Part shown: piece by piece, positions 46,109-56,777 of the stretch
Layout of the letters: every line of letters starts with the position of its first letter
Position numbering within the stretch: the first letter of the stretch is position 1
NCBI GenBank assembly: GCA_958450365.1
Contig: CAUEEP010000909.1
Location: 1,172,001 to 1,236,000 of the forward strand
Source: Mesorhabditis belari
Taxonomy: Eukaryota; Nematoda; Chromadorea; Rhabditida; Rhabditidae
Reading direction: 5' to 3'
Length of the DNA stretch: 64,000 nucleotides
Notes under the pieces: model-generated
Database searches by the model: none
Told to the model about the DNA's origin: nothing
What the model saw: the letters and a program-made list of their open reading frames with translations, nothing else
Program-made: the position numbers and the translations under genes

Positions 46109-47641
46109 ATGCCACACTATAAGCTTATTTATTTTGCTGTTCGTGGGAAAGGTTTGAAAAATCTTTTTTAATTTTTAGTGGTCATATTCAGGTGAGTTCA
46201 TTCGTCAGCTCTTCACATTGGCTGGAGTCGAATTCGAGGATTTTCGTCAACCGTTGGGTTCGGATGAATGGCCAGCGATGAAGAAAGGTTTGTTGTTTGA
46301 AAAAATAAAGCTAAGAAATTAGATTATTACTTGCAAAATTCGATTCTTTACTATTTAGAGACACCCTACGGGTATTTGCCCGTACTGGAAGTGGACGGGA
46401 AACAACTCGGCCAGGCAAATGCGATTGCCAAGTTTATTGCGAATGAGCATGGTGATTTCATAATGATTTCAAAAGGCAACTTTATCAAATTTGACAAAAA
46501 AACACGTTTGACAAGATTTTTGTCAGAGTTTCGTTTTGATTTCAGAGCAAAACAAGCCAAAACGCAAAACAAAATCGTTTGTCAATTGATGTTCTTTGCT
46601 AATTTTCAGGTTTGAACGGTTCGAATGCTTGGGAGGCGGCTCTAATTGACTCAGTCGGCATCCACTACGATTCACTCTTTGAGGCTTGCCGCCCATTTTA
46701 TAAGTCTTGGCTCAAAATCAGTGATCAACCAATGGTAGAGATTTCAAATCTCTTTGCTAATAAAGTTTTTTTATTCCAGGAAGAGGCCTTCAAGCTCTCC
46801 GTCGAGCCAGGCCGAGACGAGTTCTTCCCGGCGATTTGTAAATTCCTTCGCGGAAACGAATCCGGCTACATTGTTGGTTTTAGTTTAAAAAAACATATTT
46901 TCAAATTTACCGTAATAATTCTAATAGAAGACCAGTCTCTAATAGAAGACCAGTCTCCAATAGAAGACCACCCCCTTGACCCCTTGAAATCGGGACTTTT
47001 TAAAACTTCTGTTCAAGTAGAATGAAAGATTTGGGTCCAGATAGTAATATTTTAGCCCCGGCAGTAAAATTGGAGACGTAGTTTTTGAAAAAAATTAAAA
47101 AATAACTTTTTGGAAAAATTTCATGTGGTCCCCTACATGGATTTTTTTGAAAGATTTTCTATGGAGTCCGGGCAAGAAAATAATTTCACTTTTAGACATG
47201 TTTTTGGCATCTTTTGGGGCAAGGGCTATCGTTTGAAATCGTTTTTAACTATTTTTAATTTTTTGATTCATGTGGGGGACCTTTACCTACTTTTTTGACT
47301 CACCAATTTTGGGGGGTTGAAAATTAGAAGACCATGGTCTTCTATTAGAAATTATTACGGTATATCCAAAAAACTGTAGATTGGAGAAAAGCCCTCGTGG
47401 ATCGATTTGTTGGTGGCCGATCACTGTACGACTTTTCTTCGCTACAATCCAAATTATCTCGACAAATACCCTGAGGTTAGTTTACATCAAAATACATCAA
47501 ACATAAATGACATAAATTGAACTTTATGCCAAAAATTATGTTAGAAATAACGTACTTTAGGCAAAAGCTCATATGGAGAGGATTCACTCGATTCCGGCTA
47601 TTAAGAAGTGGATCGAGGCACAACCACAGACAGAAATCTAA
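46109..47641 (+). CDS. Glutathione S-transferase, nematode sigma-like class
   Basis: Seven exons (46109-46151, 46192-46287, 46359-46451, 46610-46734, 46780-46872, 47380-47475, 47561-47641) join in phase into 208 aa, the normal length. The N-terminal thioredoxin fold has MPHYKLIYFAVRGKGE (catalytic Tyr in the first strand), LFTLAGVEFEDFR, the ETPYGYLPVLEVDG cis-Pro loop and QANAIAKFIA. The helical domain has AWEAALIDS, KPSWIDLLVADH and KKWIEAQP. It conjugates glutathione to electrophiles in the cytosol (family knowledge). Polyadenylation AATAAA lies near 47664. Intron 5 holds a TIR-bearing MITE. The gene is convergent with the receptor ending at 47694, 52 bp away. Confidence 0.93.
46910..47360. 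mobile_element. TIR-bearing MITE in GST intron
   Basis: 451 bp flanked by TA. TIRs: CCGTAATAATTCTAATAGAA at the left and TTCTATTAGAAATTATTACGG at the right in mirrored form. The left end holds three tandem AATAGAAGACCA units. The CCGTAA termini resemble those of the pogo-like element at 17761, suggesting mobilisation by a related transposase (inference). Confidence 0.75.
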
Positions 47642-47693
47642 GGGAAAATACAATTTAATAGATCAATAAACTTTATCTATGAATGTAAAAACG

Positions 47694-50234
47694 TTACAAC
47701 TTGAACTTTTTATAGTGGATTCTCTTCTGAATCACTTCGATGAGGAGCGCTCCAATGGAGAGACCGATGAAAATGAGACAGAGACGAAAGAGTGGCCACA
47801 AATAGAGCAGACCGAGCGCGTAGAATTCGCCGGACGAGTGAACAGAACGAACATAGGGCGTGAACGGGTTTGCGTATCTGAAGTGTAAATTAGTACTGGC
47901 ACAGCTGAAGACGTTCTAGCTGCAAAACCTGATCGCTACCTGGCTGCAAAGTTAGCATAAGACCCTTGAATCGTTTCGAGTCCTCGGTTCAATTTCTCCA
48001 GAATGTCCTTTGATAAATTTCTGAAAGTTTTACATTCAAAAATAAAGAAAAAAAAACTTGTTGAGTGCAAATGAGAGATGGCTCGGCTGGAGAGAGGAAT
48101 CTTTGATGAAAAGTAGTCTTTTCTCTCGATTCAAAATGATGACATCGGTGGGAACGAGATGTTCGTGGAGGCCAACAAAGAGGACGGATTTTGAGGTCAG
48201 ATGCTGAAGTTTAGTTTAGTCTTTTACTTGTTTTTTATAGAACAAGCTTACAAAGGAACCTCACGATTAACGTCGCAATGTATCCGCGCAAAACAAGATG
48301 GCGGCACGGGGGATTGAACCCATGCAAAAAGACAGCAGTTGGTCCCGAGGCAAATGCACTAACCACCAGACCATCGAGGTAGTTGGAAGAGGTGAAAAAG
48401 GAGCTTATTGCGCGCCGATGGCTGCGAAAAAATGTCACGAAAAGTAAAAGTAAAATATCCTTTTTTTGCTTGAGGCTTTAGGAGCTTCTGATTACAGATT
48501 CGGAATCACCGTAAAATTCTGCATCAGAAACACTCTGTTTCTAGCCAATGTCGGGGGTCTGGTGGGGTTCCTTTGTTAGGTGTAAATTTATCGAGCTCAC
48601 TCACGTTATCCGGATTCCAGCTTCGTGGAACGTGAACGGCTCTTAAAAGGTTTAAAATTTTGAAAATCAATCAAATCTAAAGCACTCACTTCTTCAAAGC
48701 GTTCTCTAAACGGTTGCATTGATTGTAAAAATGTTTGCAAAAAGCCATTGGATTCCAACCGATTTCCTCGTGAACAAGAATATGCCATCCTAGAAAGAGA
48801 TTTTTGAGAAATGTTTATGGAAAGCTTTTGAAATGTCACTGTTTCTGAAGGTTCAGTTTTTTACAAAAAGAAATGGCAGAGCTTGATAAAGAGAAATGAT
48901 TTTTGTGGTAAATGAGCTTTTTACTCTAATTTTTTAGCGTCTTGCTTCGTTATGAACCAAAAAACAGCCGACGAACCAATCAACTAACTTTTAAGCCACA
49001 GCACATAACCTCTTTTACCTTTTTTCTCAACTGCATCCAATAAGCCGTCGAGATTTATGAAGTCGTAGCTAAATTTTGAAAGGAAAAAATGAAAGGCAGC
49101 AAGATGTTTTAACACTTTCATTGTTCATTGATATTGGTGATTGTCGATTTAAGATTGAACATTGATGGTTTGTTCATTCACTCACCCTCTCCTTGACGAT
49201 AGAGTAAAAGCACTTGTCATAGCACTCTCGAAATGAAGTGTGAAGAAAAAGCAAAACCAAAACCATGAAATCATAAAGAATGAATTGGCAAGAGTATGTC
49301 TTCTAAAAACAGTAATGTGATGAAAACAGGGAAACAGTTTTTGTTAATGGTTACATTTTTTGATGTGGTGTATCCTGCGAGAGGAGGACTCTCAATGAAA
49401 ACATCAAGCAATCCCAAAAACTTCGTTTTTTCCTCGAAAATACCCACGTGGCAAAGGAGCTAAAAAGCGAATTGGTTGAATTTTATAGAAAACTACTTTA
49501 TCAGGAGTCCCATCAGTAATAGAAGAAGCATCTCGGGATGGAGTGAGCTGAGAATGAAATCTTTGATCTGTAGAAGGGATATTAGTTGGAAAAAGCGGTA
49601 CTAAACTTGAAACTCGTCGATTTCCATTATCATGTAGCCGTAAACGAGGTAATTGATTGGTACAGTGAAGTCGACCTGAAATGCTGAAGATGTAACTATA
49701 CAGGGCGCCCTAAAATTCCCTAGCCAACCTCCGTTTGCCGCACTTTGCTGTTATGCACTTTTGAGTTGACTATCTTTGCTACTTTGTAAGCAAAAATGCT
49801 TGCAAATCCGAAATCAAAGGGTAAACTTAGTTATGTAAAGCATGTTGTTTGATATTTTTTTGTTGGTATCATTTCTCGATTTCACCTTTTCGAGCCGCTC
49901 GACATTTTGAATGATTGCGTGAACGGTGAGATCGGCGCTTCCATTAGCAATCATTTCAACGGCTTTTGGGGCTGGGTAATCGATTGGAATCACCTGATTT
50001 AGATTTTTTTTGTAAAAGTTCCTGTTAGGGTTACTGTAGAAAAGTTCACAACCTCAGCTTCAAGTCCCGTCAATTTCAGCGCTGCAATCAAATAGTCGAC
50101 ATCGATTCCCGGGTTTCTGCATTTCAAATTCCAGCAGCTGAATAAAAATTGTCAGAAGCAATTTTTGTCACATACTTTTGGCGAAAAGCAACAATTTCGC
50201 TGTCTTTTTGGTAGCCAATTGCTCGCAAAATCAT
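47694..50234 (-). CDS. Ionotropic receptor (iGluR/IR-like) subunit
   Basis: Exons called on the minus strand include 50234-50176, 50117-50054, 49993-49886, 49675-49607 and 49567-49497, further exons near 49460-49350, 49310-49195, 49080-49003, 48790-48690, 48640-48605 and 48210-48060, and the last ending at stop 47696-47694. The bilobed ligand-binding domain has NPGIDVDYLIAALKLTG, VIPIDYPAP, ANGSADLTVHAI and DFTVPINYLVYGYM. The membrane part has LLLLLMGLL, FWDCLMFSLRVLLSQ (pore region) and LANSFFMISWFWFCFFF. The C-terminal TM is YLWPLFRLCLIFIGLSIG before a basic tail. This matches the nematode IR-like family related to iGluRs, a cation channel in the plasma membrane (inference). No signal peptide was found at the chosen ATG, so a 5' exon may be missing. 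Confidence 0.82.
48300..48382 (-). other. tRNA-like sequence in receptor intron
   Basis: On the minus strand TGGTCTGGTGGTTAGTGC resembles a D arm/A box and GGGTTCAATCCCC a T arm/B box, but the acceptor ends do not pair and the middle does not form a standard anticodon arm. Probably a tRNA-derived relic. Confidence 0.4.
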
Positions 50235-51168
50235 TTCATCAAAGAAATTTTGACTATAAAATGCTTTCAAATTGAGAGCAAAGAGAAAATTTCGGATCTG
50301 AAGTGGTTACGCAGAAATGGCAAATGGGATATTTGAAGCTATTTTGGAGGGAAAAGGGCTTTTTGTGGGTTATTTTTGTTTGCAATAAATGACTCTCTGC
50401 AAATGTTTCTGCTGAACTCTTTTCCCGTCTCGTTTCTTTCACTTTTTTTTCCACTGCAAGTACAAAGAGTTGTAATGACAGAGCAAAGAGCTGAATCCTG
50501 TTAAATCTTTCCAGCTAGCTAAGAAATTCACAAAAAATAAAACTCGGAGCACCCACAAAAGAGGAATAAGCGCCGAAAGATTTAAGGGTCTGGGAGCTAA
50601 AATGTGGGAAAATTACCGTAATTTGACTATTTGACCAAATTTGACCATGCGACCATTTGACTTTGATGTTTATGTCTAGCTGGAGTGGAGTTTGATGCAT
50701 TTTTTTTGATTTGCCCTGCTTCACACCGTGTTTTTTTTAAAGGGACCGGAAACCACGAGGCACAGAAAAATATTACCCGACTGAGCTTGGTCGTTCTGTC
50801 CAGCACAAAAACTTCGAGTTATTTTTTTTGTACTCAAAATTTTTCAAAAAAGCGAAATTTTTTTGTTTCGCTCTGAACTCTGATGAGATGTGAAATCAAA
50901 GTGAAAACTCTGTGATAACTTTATTTGTTTTGTTTTTGCTTATCTACTTTTAATATGTAGATGTAGTTTTTTATGGTTAATGAATAGTTTTAGATAAAGG
51001 TCTTATAGATGACATTTTCCATTTCCAATCTTTCTTTTGACAAATTTTTACTTCAAAAAGGCCCGGATTGAACCAGTAGCTTCATTTGGAGCCTTTTTGT
51101 TTTCTTTCGGTTTTTTTTCCACATTTCGACTCGGCATACAATGAAGTTCTTTTCCTGGTATCATTCCC
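50235..51168. other. Upstream region of receptor gene, no further gene seen
   Basis: AT-rich. TTTTATAG at about 50250, just before the receptor ATG, is a possible trans-splice acceptor. Short frames at 50254-50454 and 50515-50876 lack motifs. Confidence 0.4.
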
Positions 51169-51486
51169 TTAAAGTAAAGTGGAAAGTTCCTTAAATCTTT
51201 CCAAAGCCGGTTCAAGTTCCGGGTCAGAAATTAGGTGTTCAATTGTCAACACCGTTTCCTCGTTTTTTTGAAAACAGATTTGAAAGCACAGACCAGAAAT
51301 GAGAAAAGTAATATGCCAAAAAAACCCTAAGCGGTTTCCTGGGGAATGTGAAATTGAATAGAAAAAATAAATGCCTTTATTTACAACACGTTTCAAATTG
51401 TTCCCTTTTTGGTTTACAAGTTGATCTCTCCGAGAAGACAGATTGGAGAGCAGCGGCCAACGAGCTGAAATGATACCGTTAACCAT
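51169..51486 (-). CDS. Hypothetical small membrane protein, possible downstream operon gene
   Basis: An open frame of 105 codons. The ATG at 51486 lies about nine bases behind TTTTCTACAG, a good trans-splice acceptor, and only about 97 nt after the stop of the upstream gene on the same strand. That spacing is typical of nematode operons. The protein has a basic N-terminal part (SSRRDQLVNQKGNNLKR), one hydrophobic segment (LGFFWHITFLISGLCF) and an acidic helical C-terminus (TIEHLISDPELEPALERF). I do not recognise it. An internal short intron cannot be excluded. Confidence 0.45.
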   Translation of the reverse strand: MVNGIISARWPLLSNLSSRRDQLVNQKGNNLKRVVNKGIYFFYSISHSPGNRLGFFWHITFLISGLCFQICFQKNEETVLTIEHLISDPELEPALERFKELSTLL

Positions 51487-51582
51487 AAGGTTTACTGTAG
51501 AAAAGGTAGGCTTTAGAATGACAAAACTGGGTAAAACATGCTTGCCAAGTCATTGATTACTATCAGATTCACAAGCTTTCGA

Positions 51583-52732
51583 TTAACCAACCCCTCCAAG
51601 AGCTGGGAGCTTTCCGAGAGTGCCGCTAGTTCCACCCAAAATGCTGCTGAGGAGGCCACCACCGTTCACATTTCCGCAGCATCTCTGGAATTGATAGTAC
51701 TTGAAAATAGCTGGCTAGCTTTAACAGATGGTGGTTGCTTTCCTTATCTATTCGTTACCTGAGCTCCAGCACAATCAAGAACACTGAGGCAAACGTTGAT
51801 CTGAAATTTGATCGTAGGAAAGTTGAAATAACAAAGGATTGTTCTTAGAGGGTTCTACAAGTTTTACTTGCTATCCCAATCAATTCTCTATTCAAATTTA
51901 AGATTGCAAAACTGGTTTAGTCATTAAACTCACTCCATTTGATGGGAAAAGTCCGTTGGTGAGCCCTGAGATTCCATTCAATCCGGAGATTCCGTTGATT
52001 CCATTGCCGTTAAGTCCGGTAAGTCCATTGATGCCGTTGAGACCCGTAAGTCCGTTAAGTCCATTTAAACCAGAGATTCCATTGAGTCCACTCAATCCAT
52101 TGATTCCGTTGATTCCATTAAGCCCATTGAGTCCACTCAATCCATTGATTCCGTTGATTCCATTAAGTCCATTGAGTCCGTTCAGTCCACCAAGGCCATT
52201 GAGTCCGGAGATTCCATTGACTCCAGGGAATCCCGAAAGTCCGGGGACACCATTGAGTCCATTGATACCGTTGAGACCAGTCAAGCCACTGATTCCATTG
52301 ATTCCATTCATTCCACTGATTCCATTGATTCCATTGATTCCATTGATACCCGAGAGTCCGGACATTCCATTCAACCCAGTCAATCCAGAGACTCCATTGA
52401 TTCCCGAGATTCCAGAGATCCCGTTCAGTCCACCCTGGCTCATTAGACCTGTTCTCATGCTGGCTGGGAGCTGAATGGTATAAATTTGATACTGGTATCT
52501 TGATGGATACTGTTCCTGATAAATTAATGTCATAATTGTCAAGTCTTACCGATCCTAACATCCCTGGAACCTGGCGTTTCTTGCGGCCATCGGCGAGGGA
52601 GAGCTGAAAGGAAAGGGAAAAGATTTAGAAACAATCAGATCTTGCAACAAACCATTTATCAGCTTCAATTAGAACGATTAAGCTTAAACTCACCGCAAAG
52701 ATCAAGGCAGTAATCAAGGCAAGTTTGAACAT
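51583..52732 (-). CDS. Secreted Gly-Ile/Leu-Asn/Ser/Thr triplet-repeat protein
   Basis: Exons 52732-52694, 52603-52550, 52515-51934, 51800-51759 and 51684-51583 join in phase into 272 aa. Signal peptide MFKLALITALIFA, a dibasic processing site (DGRKKRQ), a short linker (EQYPSRYQYQIYTIQL), then about 50 consecutive triplets Gly-[Ile/Leu/Met]-[Asn/Ser/Thr] (for example GLNGINGISGLTG) with few interruptions (VPGLSGFPGV near the middle). The tail has paired cysteines (CLSVLDC, RCCGN) and a Gly/Leu-rich end. The period of three with Gly at position one suggests a regular extended or helical solenoid. The function is unknown; matrix, cuticle or surface roles are guesses. A TATA box (52791-52797) lies about 60 nt upstream. 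A truncated duplicate lies at 45240-45625. Confidence 0.85.
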
Positions 52733-52785
52733 TTTACAAATCGAATTCAAGACAAAAGCTGATTGCTGACTATTCCTCGAAAACC

Positions 52786-52800
52786 GGCCTTTTATACTCA
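52786..52800 (-). promoter_or_regulatory. TATA box of triplet-repeat gene
   Basis: TGAGTATAAAAGGCC on the minus strand, about 60 nt before ATG 52732. The same GAGTATAAAAG context precedes the Cys-rich gene at 54334. Confidence 0.5.
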
Positions 52801-53144
52801 GAAGAATATCATCTTTAATGCTTTTCCAAAAAAGTTTTGTCTACTTACACTAATGTTATTCAATTTTTTTAATCCAAATCGAGTTACTAAAAACATTCGA
52901 AGTTTTTGAAGATCTATAGAACAACTGAATAAATACACAAAATCGACAATAAACAGAAAACAAACAAGGTCATCATAATACAGATGTTTTCGGATTTGAA
53001 AACAACACTGTCTAGGAAAAAGGCGGCTGTAAGACAGTTTTTGGTTAAATTACGTAATTTATTGCTAGAAAGAAGTTGTTTTGATTGGTTCTCAAAGCGT
53101 CAGCTTATCAAATCAAATGCTTTATTTTTTTTCAAACTCGTCAA
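52801..53144. other. Intergenic between two minus-strand genes
   Basis: No gene seen. The + frame at 52984-53232 overlaps the real minus-strand exon of the next gene and is a shadow. Confidence 0.45.
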
Positions 53145-53572
53145 TTATTTTCCTCGACAATATTTTCGACTCCCGCCCGCAACACACGATTCACCCGGTG
53201 GACAGTCCGAATTGCTGCCACAAATCTTCTGAAATCAGGGTAAATTGAACTGAAAGTGTCCATTTGAACTTATTTCTTTACTTGAGAAGAAACTTTAAAC
53301 TCACCCCTTGCCTCTTGACCCGTTTGAATTCAGGCGATGCCTAAAACTTCTCTATGAATGCTTAAATTAAAGATGATGTTAGCTAATAATTTGACGAAGA
53401 ATTGTAAGAAAACTCGGTAAAACCGAAGACTCTTTATTCCTTTTTTTAGAACTTTTTATAGAACTGAATACTTTTTATAATTTTACACTTGTAACTTTTC
53501 TAGCCCGCTCACCTCAACAATCACAATTCCCAAAATGGACATCGCCAAGAGAAAGAATAGAAAAAAGTTCAT
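53145..53572 (-). CDS. Small secreted cysteine-rich peptide 1
   Basis: Exons 53572-53513, 53340-53305 and 53228-53145 join in phase into a 59-aa precursor. Signal peptide MNFFLFFLLAMSILGIV, a short propeptide ending in the dibasic site KRVKRQ, then a basic mature region with four cysteines spaced C-x5-C-x5-C-x8-C and the motif SDCPPGESC. No family assigned. The form (signal, KR site, small basic Cys-rich core) is that of a secreted defence or signalling peptide (inference). It shares SDC-x-x-GE-x-C with the gene at 54334. Confidence 0.75.
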
Positions 53573-54333
53573 TTTTGCAAGAATTGCTCCTTTCCGATTG
53601 TCCTTTTTGCGCCTTTTCTAGAAAAAATTCAAGCATAAATCTAAATTTTTGAAAAGAAAGCCGACAACTGTTCAATTTCAATGTCTTTGATCTCTGATTG
53701 CTCATGCAAGATTCATCAAATCTTGAACATCAAAGGGCAATGTTTTAGAATGTTTGATTTTGCTTTTTGTTTTCTTGACTTGTCTTTTATTAAAGCACAA
53801 ACTTGAACAATAAATGTAAATTGCTTCGATACACATCGTTTTTCTCGATTCTATTATTTTACTTGCTTGGTTTATTCACTTTTCTCTCGCTATACAGCCT
53901 TTTGATGGAATTTTGGAGATTTCGAGGTACATAGAAATTAAGAGACCGGGATATGAATGGGATCTCTGAAACTCGTGGGCCCAGTCTCATAGAGGAGAGT
54001 AAAGCATAAGGATTTACACTGACGGCAATGGGACACGTGTTGGTGTAGCTCATTGGTAGAACCTTCGCCCGGTAAGCGAGAGATCGCAGCTTCAAATCCC
54101 AGCGCCAAGCATGTTTTGTCATCCCAGCCTCAACCCCATAAAATGTGCGTTATGTGCATCCAAGGATGAAAAGATGACGAGTTCGTAAGGTTACTCACAC
54201 AAAACACAGAATGAGTTTAAATTTGACCAAAACACAAAATGATGTGAGTCTTTATTTTTGAACACATTAATTCTCGCCAAGTTGTGCGATGTCTGAGTAT
54301 AAAAGTGATGGTAAAGATAGAATTTTGTGAAAG
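53573..54333. other. Shared upstream region of two Cys-rich peptide genes
   Basis: Divergent arrangement. A TATA box at about 54298-54305 (GTATAAAAG) serves the + gene. A tRNA-Thr-like sequence lies at 54039-54109. Confidence 0.5.
54039..54109 (+). tRNA. tRNA-Thr(GGT)-like, probably pseudo
   Basis: 71 nt. Acceptor GTTGGTG pairs with CGCCAAG in six of seven positions. TA then GCTCATTGGTAGAAC gives a D arm with one mismatch. The anticodon stem TTCGC/GCGAG closes loop CCGGTAA with anticodon GGT. The T-loop is TTCAAAT but its stem (GCAGC against CCCAG) does not pair, and position 33 is C instead of T. This is the best tRNA candidate here but probably not functional. Confidence 0.4.
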
Positions 54334-54970
54334 ATGAAAATTCTCTTTGTTTTACTTGTTCTCACATTTTCCGTGGGAGTCACGATGGCTCAGGTTGGCT
54401 ATTTGAAATTTAAAGTCTAATTTGCAAGCCTAAGCAAAGCAAGCCTAAGCAAAGCAAAAATCTTTGCAAGAATTTTCTAAACAAGGTAATCGTTTTTTGC
54501 TTGGTGAATTAAGTTTCCCAGCTGGAATATGGAGAAATTCGAAAGCCAATAACCTTTTACTTGCCTAGTTCTTTCTCGGCTTTGTCCAACCGTTAATATT
54601 GGGTTCAACGAAAAGTTCGTGCAGTTTTTTGGGAGATGGTCTCAAACTCAATCAATTTGGACGTATAATAGCTCGTTCGAAAGCTAATTATAAAGCGAAC
54701 TCAATGAAAAAAAGCCGCTTATTGATTCATTGCGTTTTAAAGTTTTTACAGAGGCTTTAGTAGAGATGTGCAGGCCTCAAAAAGGTGCAAAAATAGCGTT
54801 TGTCCGTTTTTTTGCTTAAAAATTTTTGAAAATTATATTTTCAGGAGCTAAAAAAGTGTAGTCGACGCTCAGACTGTCGATCGGGCGAGGAATGTACAGG
54901 ATTGACGAGTGATGGGAAGCCATGTCCTGACGACACTTGGTGTAGCATGTACTGTTACAAGAAAGAGTAG
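54334..54970 (+). CDS. Small secreted cysteine-rich peptide 2
   Basis: Exons 54334-54393 and 54845-54970 give 61 aa. Signal peptide MKILFVLLVLTFSVGVTMAQ, then a compact region with six cysteines: C-x5-C-x5-C-x9-C-x5-C-x3-C (CSRRSDCRSGEEC, PCPDDTWCSMYC), ending KKE. A TATA box is 29-36 nt upstream and AATAAA lies 9 nt after the stop. The first three cysteines match peptide 1 in spacing and context, suggesting a common origin. I do not recognise the family. Extracellular role inferred. Confidence 0.78.
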
Positions 54971-56777
54971 AATGTGTCTAATAAAGGACTCTGCATGAAC
55001 GCAAATATAAATTTTTCAACACCTTGAAACAAAAGTGTGCAGAACAGATTAGAACTTTTAGAGTTTGTGAACAGATCCGCCAGTCAAAGCAGTCAAAGCA
55101 TAGACTCACTTTCGAGCTCTTTACATCACTTTATGTTCACTAAACACATCCTTTTTACTATTAGACATCTAATTTCTTTCTGAAAGGGGAAAAAAGTCGT
55201 GAAATTCGTGAATCGACCCCGAATAAAACCTTTAAAGATCAAAAAGCTGATCGAAATGATGAAAAAATGAAAGAGAAACCGGAAAATGAGAAGGTTTTGA
55301 AGGTATAAAAATCGTTGGGAAGTTGATGGTTGAGCTTCAGGTTGCTTGCTATTTGCTTTCCTATTCAGACATTGACGACGACTTGTACCACCCGTGGTAC
55401 ACGCCTTCGAAGGGTCCCCTTTTCTTTCTTTTACCATGAATCAGAACAGTCCTCCGCATTCGAGTCAAACGCTCTACCAACTGTGCAATCCTCGTATCTT
55501 CTCCTAATCTTACCATGGAGGAGACATTTTTAAAATCTGACAATGGAATCGTGTTCCCCACCCCCGAAAACCCCGGATACAAATGTTTAGCCCTCTGGGC
55601 CATACCTCAGCTGTACAGTACGGGGTACTTCTAATTCTGGATGCCGAACAGAGGTTTTTCAAATCTGCCGTTGGATTCGTGTTCCCCACCCTCAAGAACC
55701 CCAGACTACATGTTTTCCAAGAATTTGGCCTAACCGTGTTCTTTCGTCCCAGATCTCAACCTAGCAGAAAAACGCCTCGTCGTCAATGTGTTAAGGAATA
55801 CATTAATATAATGCGCAGAATGCGTGGAAATAAAAATGATGAGCCAAAAAGTGACGAATACGAGTTTGCTCGTGCTCGTGCGCACAAAATAACAAAAAGA
55901 TATTGAACTAAATGGTTGAATATCGTGCATTCTCTCTTCTTCCCGTCGCTAATCGGACAAGAAATCATTCACGCCAATAATCGCTATTCCCGTCGCTAAT
56001 CGATCGACTGCGCCGTTATCCCTAAAGATCCAAAATTTCTAATGGCCAGTTTAGAGTCAACTTTCTAAACTACTAATCCAAAACCTAGCTGTTGGGAAAA
56101 TTTCTGTTGAAATCTACGAGAAATGGGACAAAAATTGTTTCACCAAGGCGAAAGTGCTCAAAAAGGGAAAGTTTGGGGAAAAAGGGGAAATTTTTGGGGG
56201 GGTTTTCAAAAAAACAGAAAATTGTTAGGTGGTATAAAAAGGCTCAAAACTTTTGCTTGATTTGTTTTGACTGTTTTGATTTTACACTTCTATATTAGAT
56301 ACATAGAAGTGCATTAATTCAGACTGTGACACAAGGAAGAATACATATTTTTATCACAACCTCGCAAAGTAGTTACAGGGATAGTAGCTTCATGTATCCA
56401 CAATCATGCAAACAACAAGCGGAGTTTCAAATCCCAGCCATAAAGTTTGGATCTAGAGATTGAGATAGACAAACTGTATCTGCGACAAACCCTTTCTTTT
56501 TCTTCTTTACTTGGATTTGGATCGGGTGATGTGTATGCCCGAGAACCATCAAACCTAAAGTGGGATTTAAAGCTTGAATAAAACTTCAGAGTAACATCAA
56601 CTTGCTCAAATCTCAACCAACCAGACTGAGTTGATCACTGGGTTCTTGAGTAGTTCAAGTGAAAGCGTGTAGATCATTCTCAACGGATCAACAAATGCAA
56701 CTTTTCGCCAATCAGACATACGATGCTAAACTGATATTCTTGTAAATGCTCATAATCAATTTGTTCAATCTAACTTG
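54971..56777. other. Long region without a convincing gene; imperfect direct repeats
   Basis: 55527-55590 and 55653-55716 are imperfect direct repeats (ATCGTGTTCCCCACC and TTCGTGTTCCCCACC cores). A tRNA-like piece lies on the minus strand near 55440-55500 (GCACAGTTGGTAGAGCG). An open + frame ending at 55906 has a basic end (MRRMRGNKNDEPKSDEYEF, then ARARAHKITKRY) and might be the last exon of an unrecognised gene. I could not link it to others. Confidence 0.35.

Noticed and set aside
51956..52561. Pro-rich + frame and Trp/Gln-rich minus frame over the triplet-repeat exon
   Set aside because: Shadow frames of the GLN/GIN repeat. Only the minus frame with signal peptide and matching splice phases makes sense.
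55126..55906. Several ORFs of 60-107 aa
   Set aside because: No signal, domain or consistent splice structure; partly within imperfect direct repeats. Left as an undecided region.
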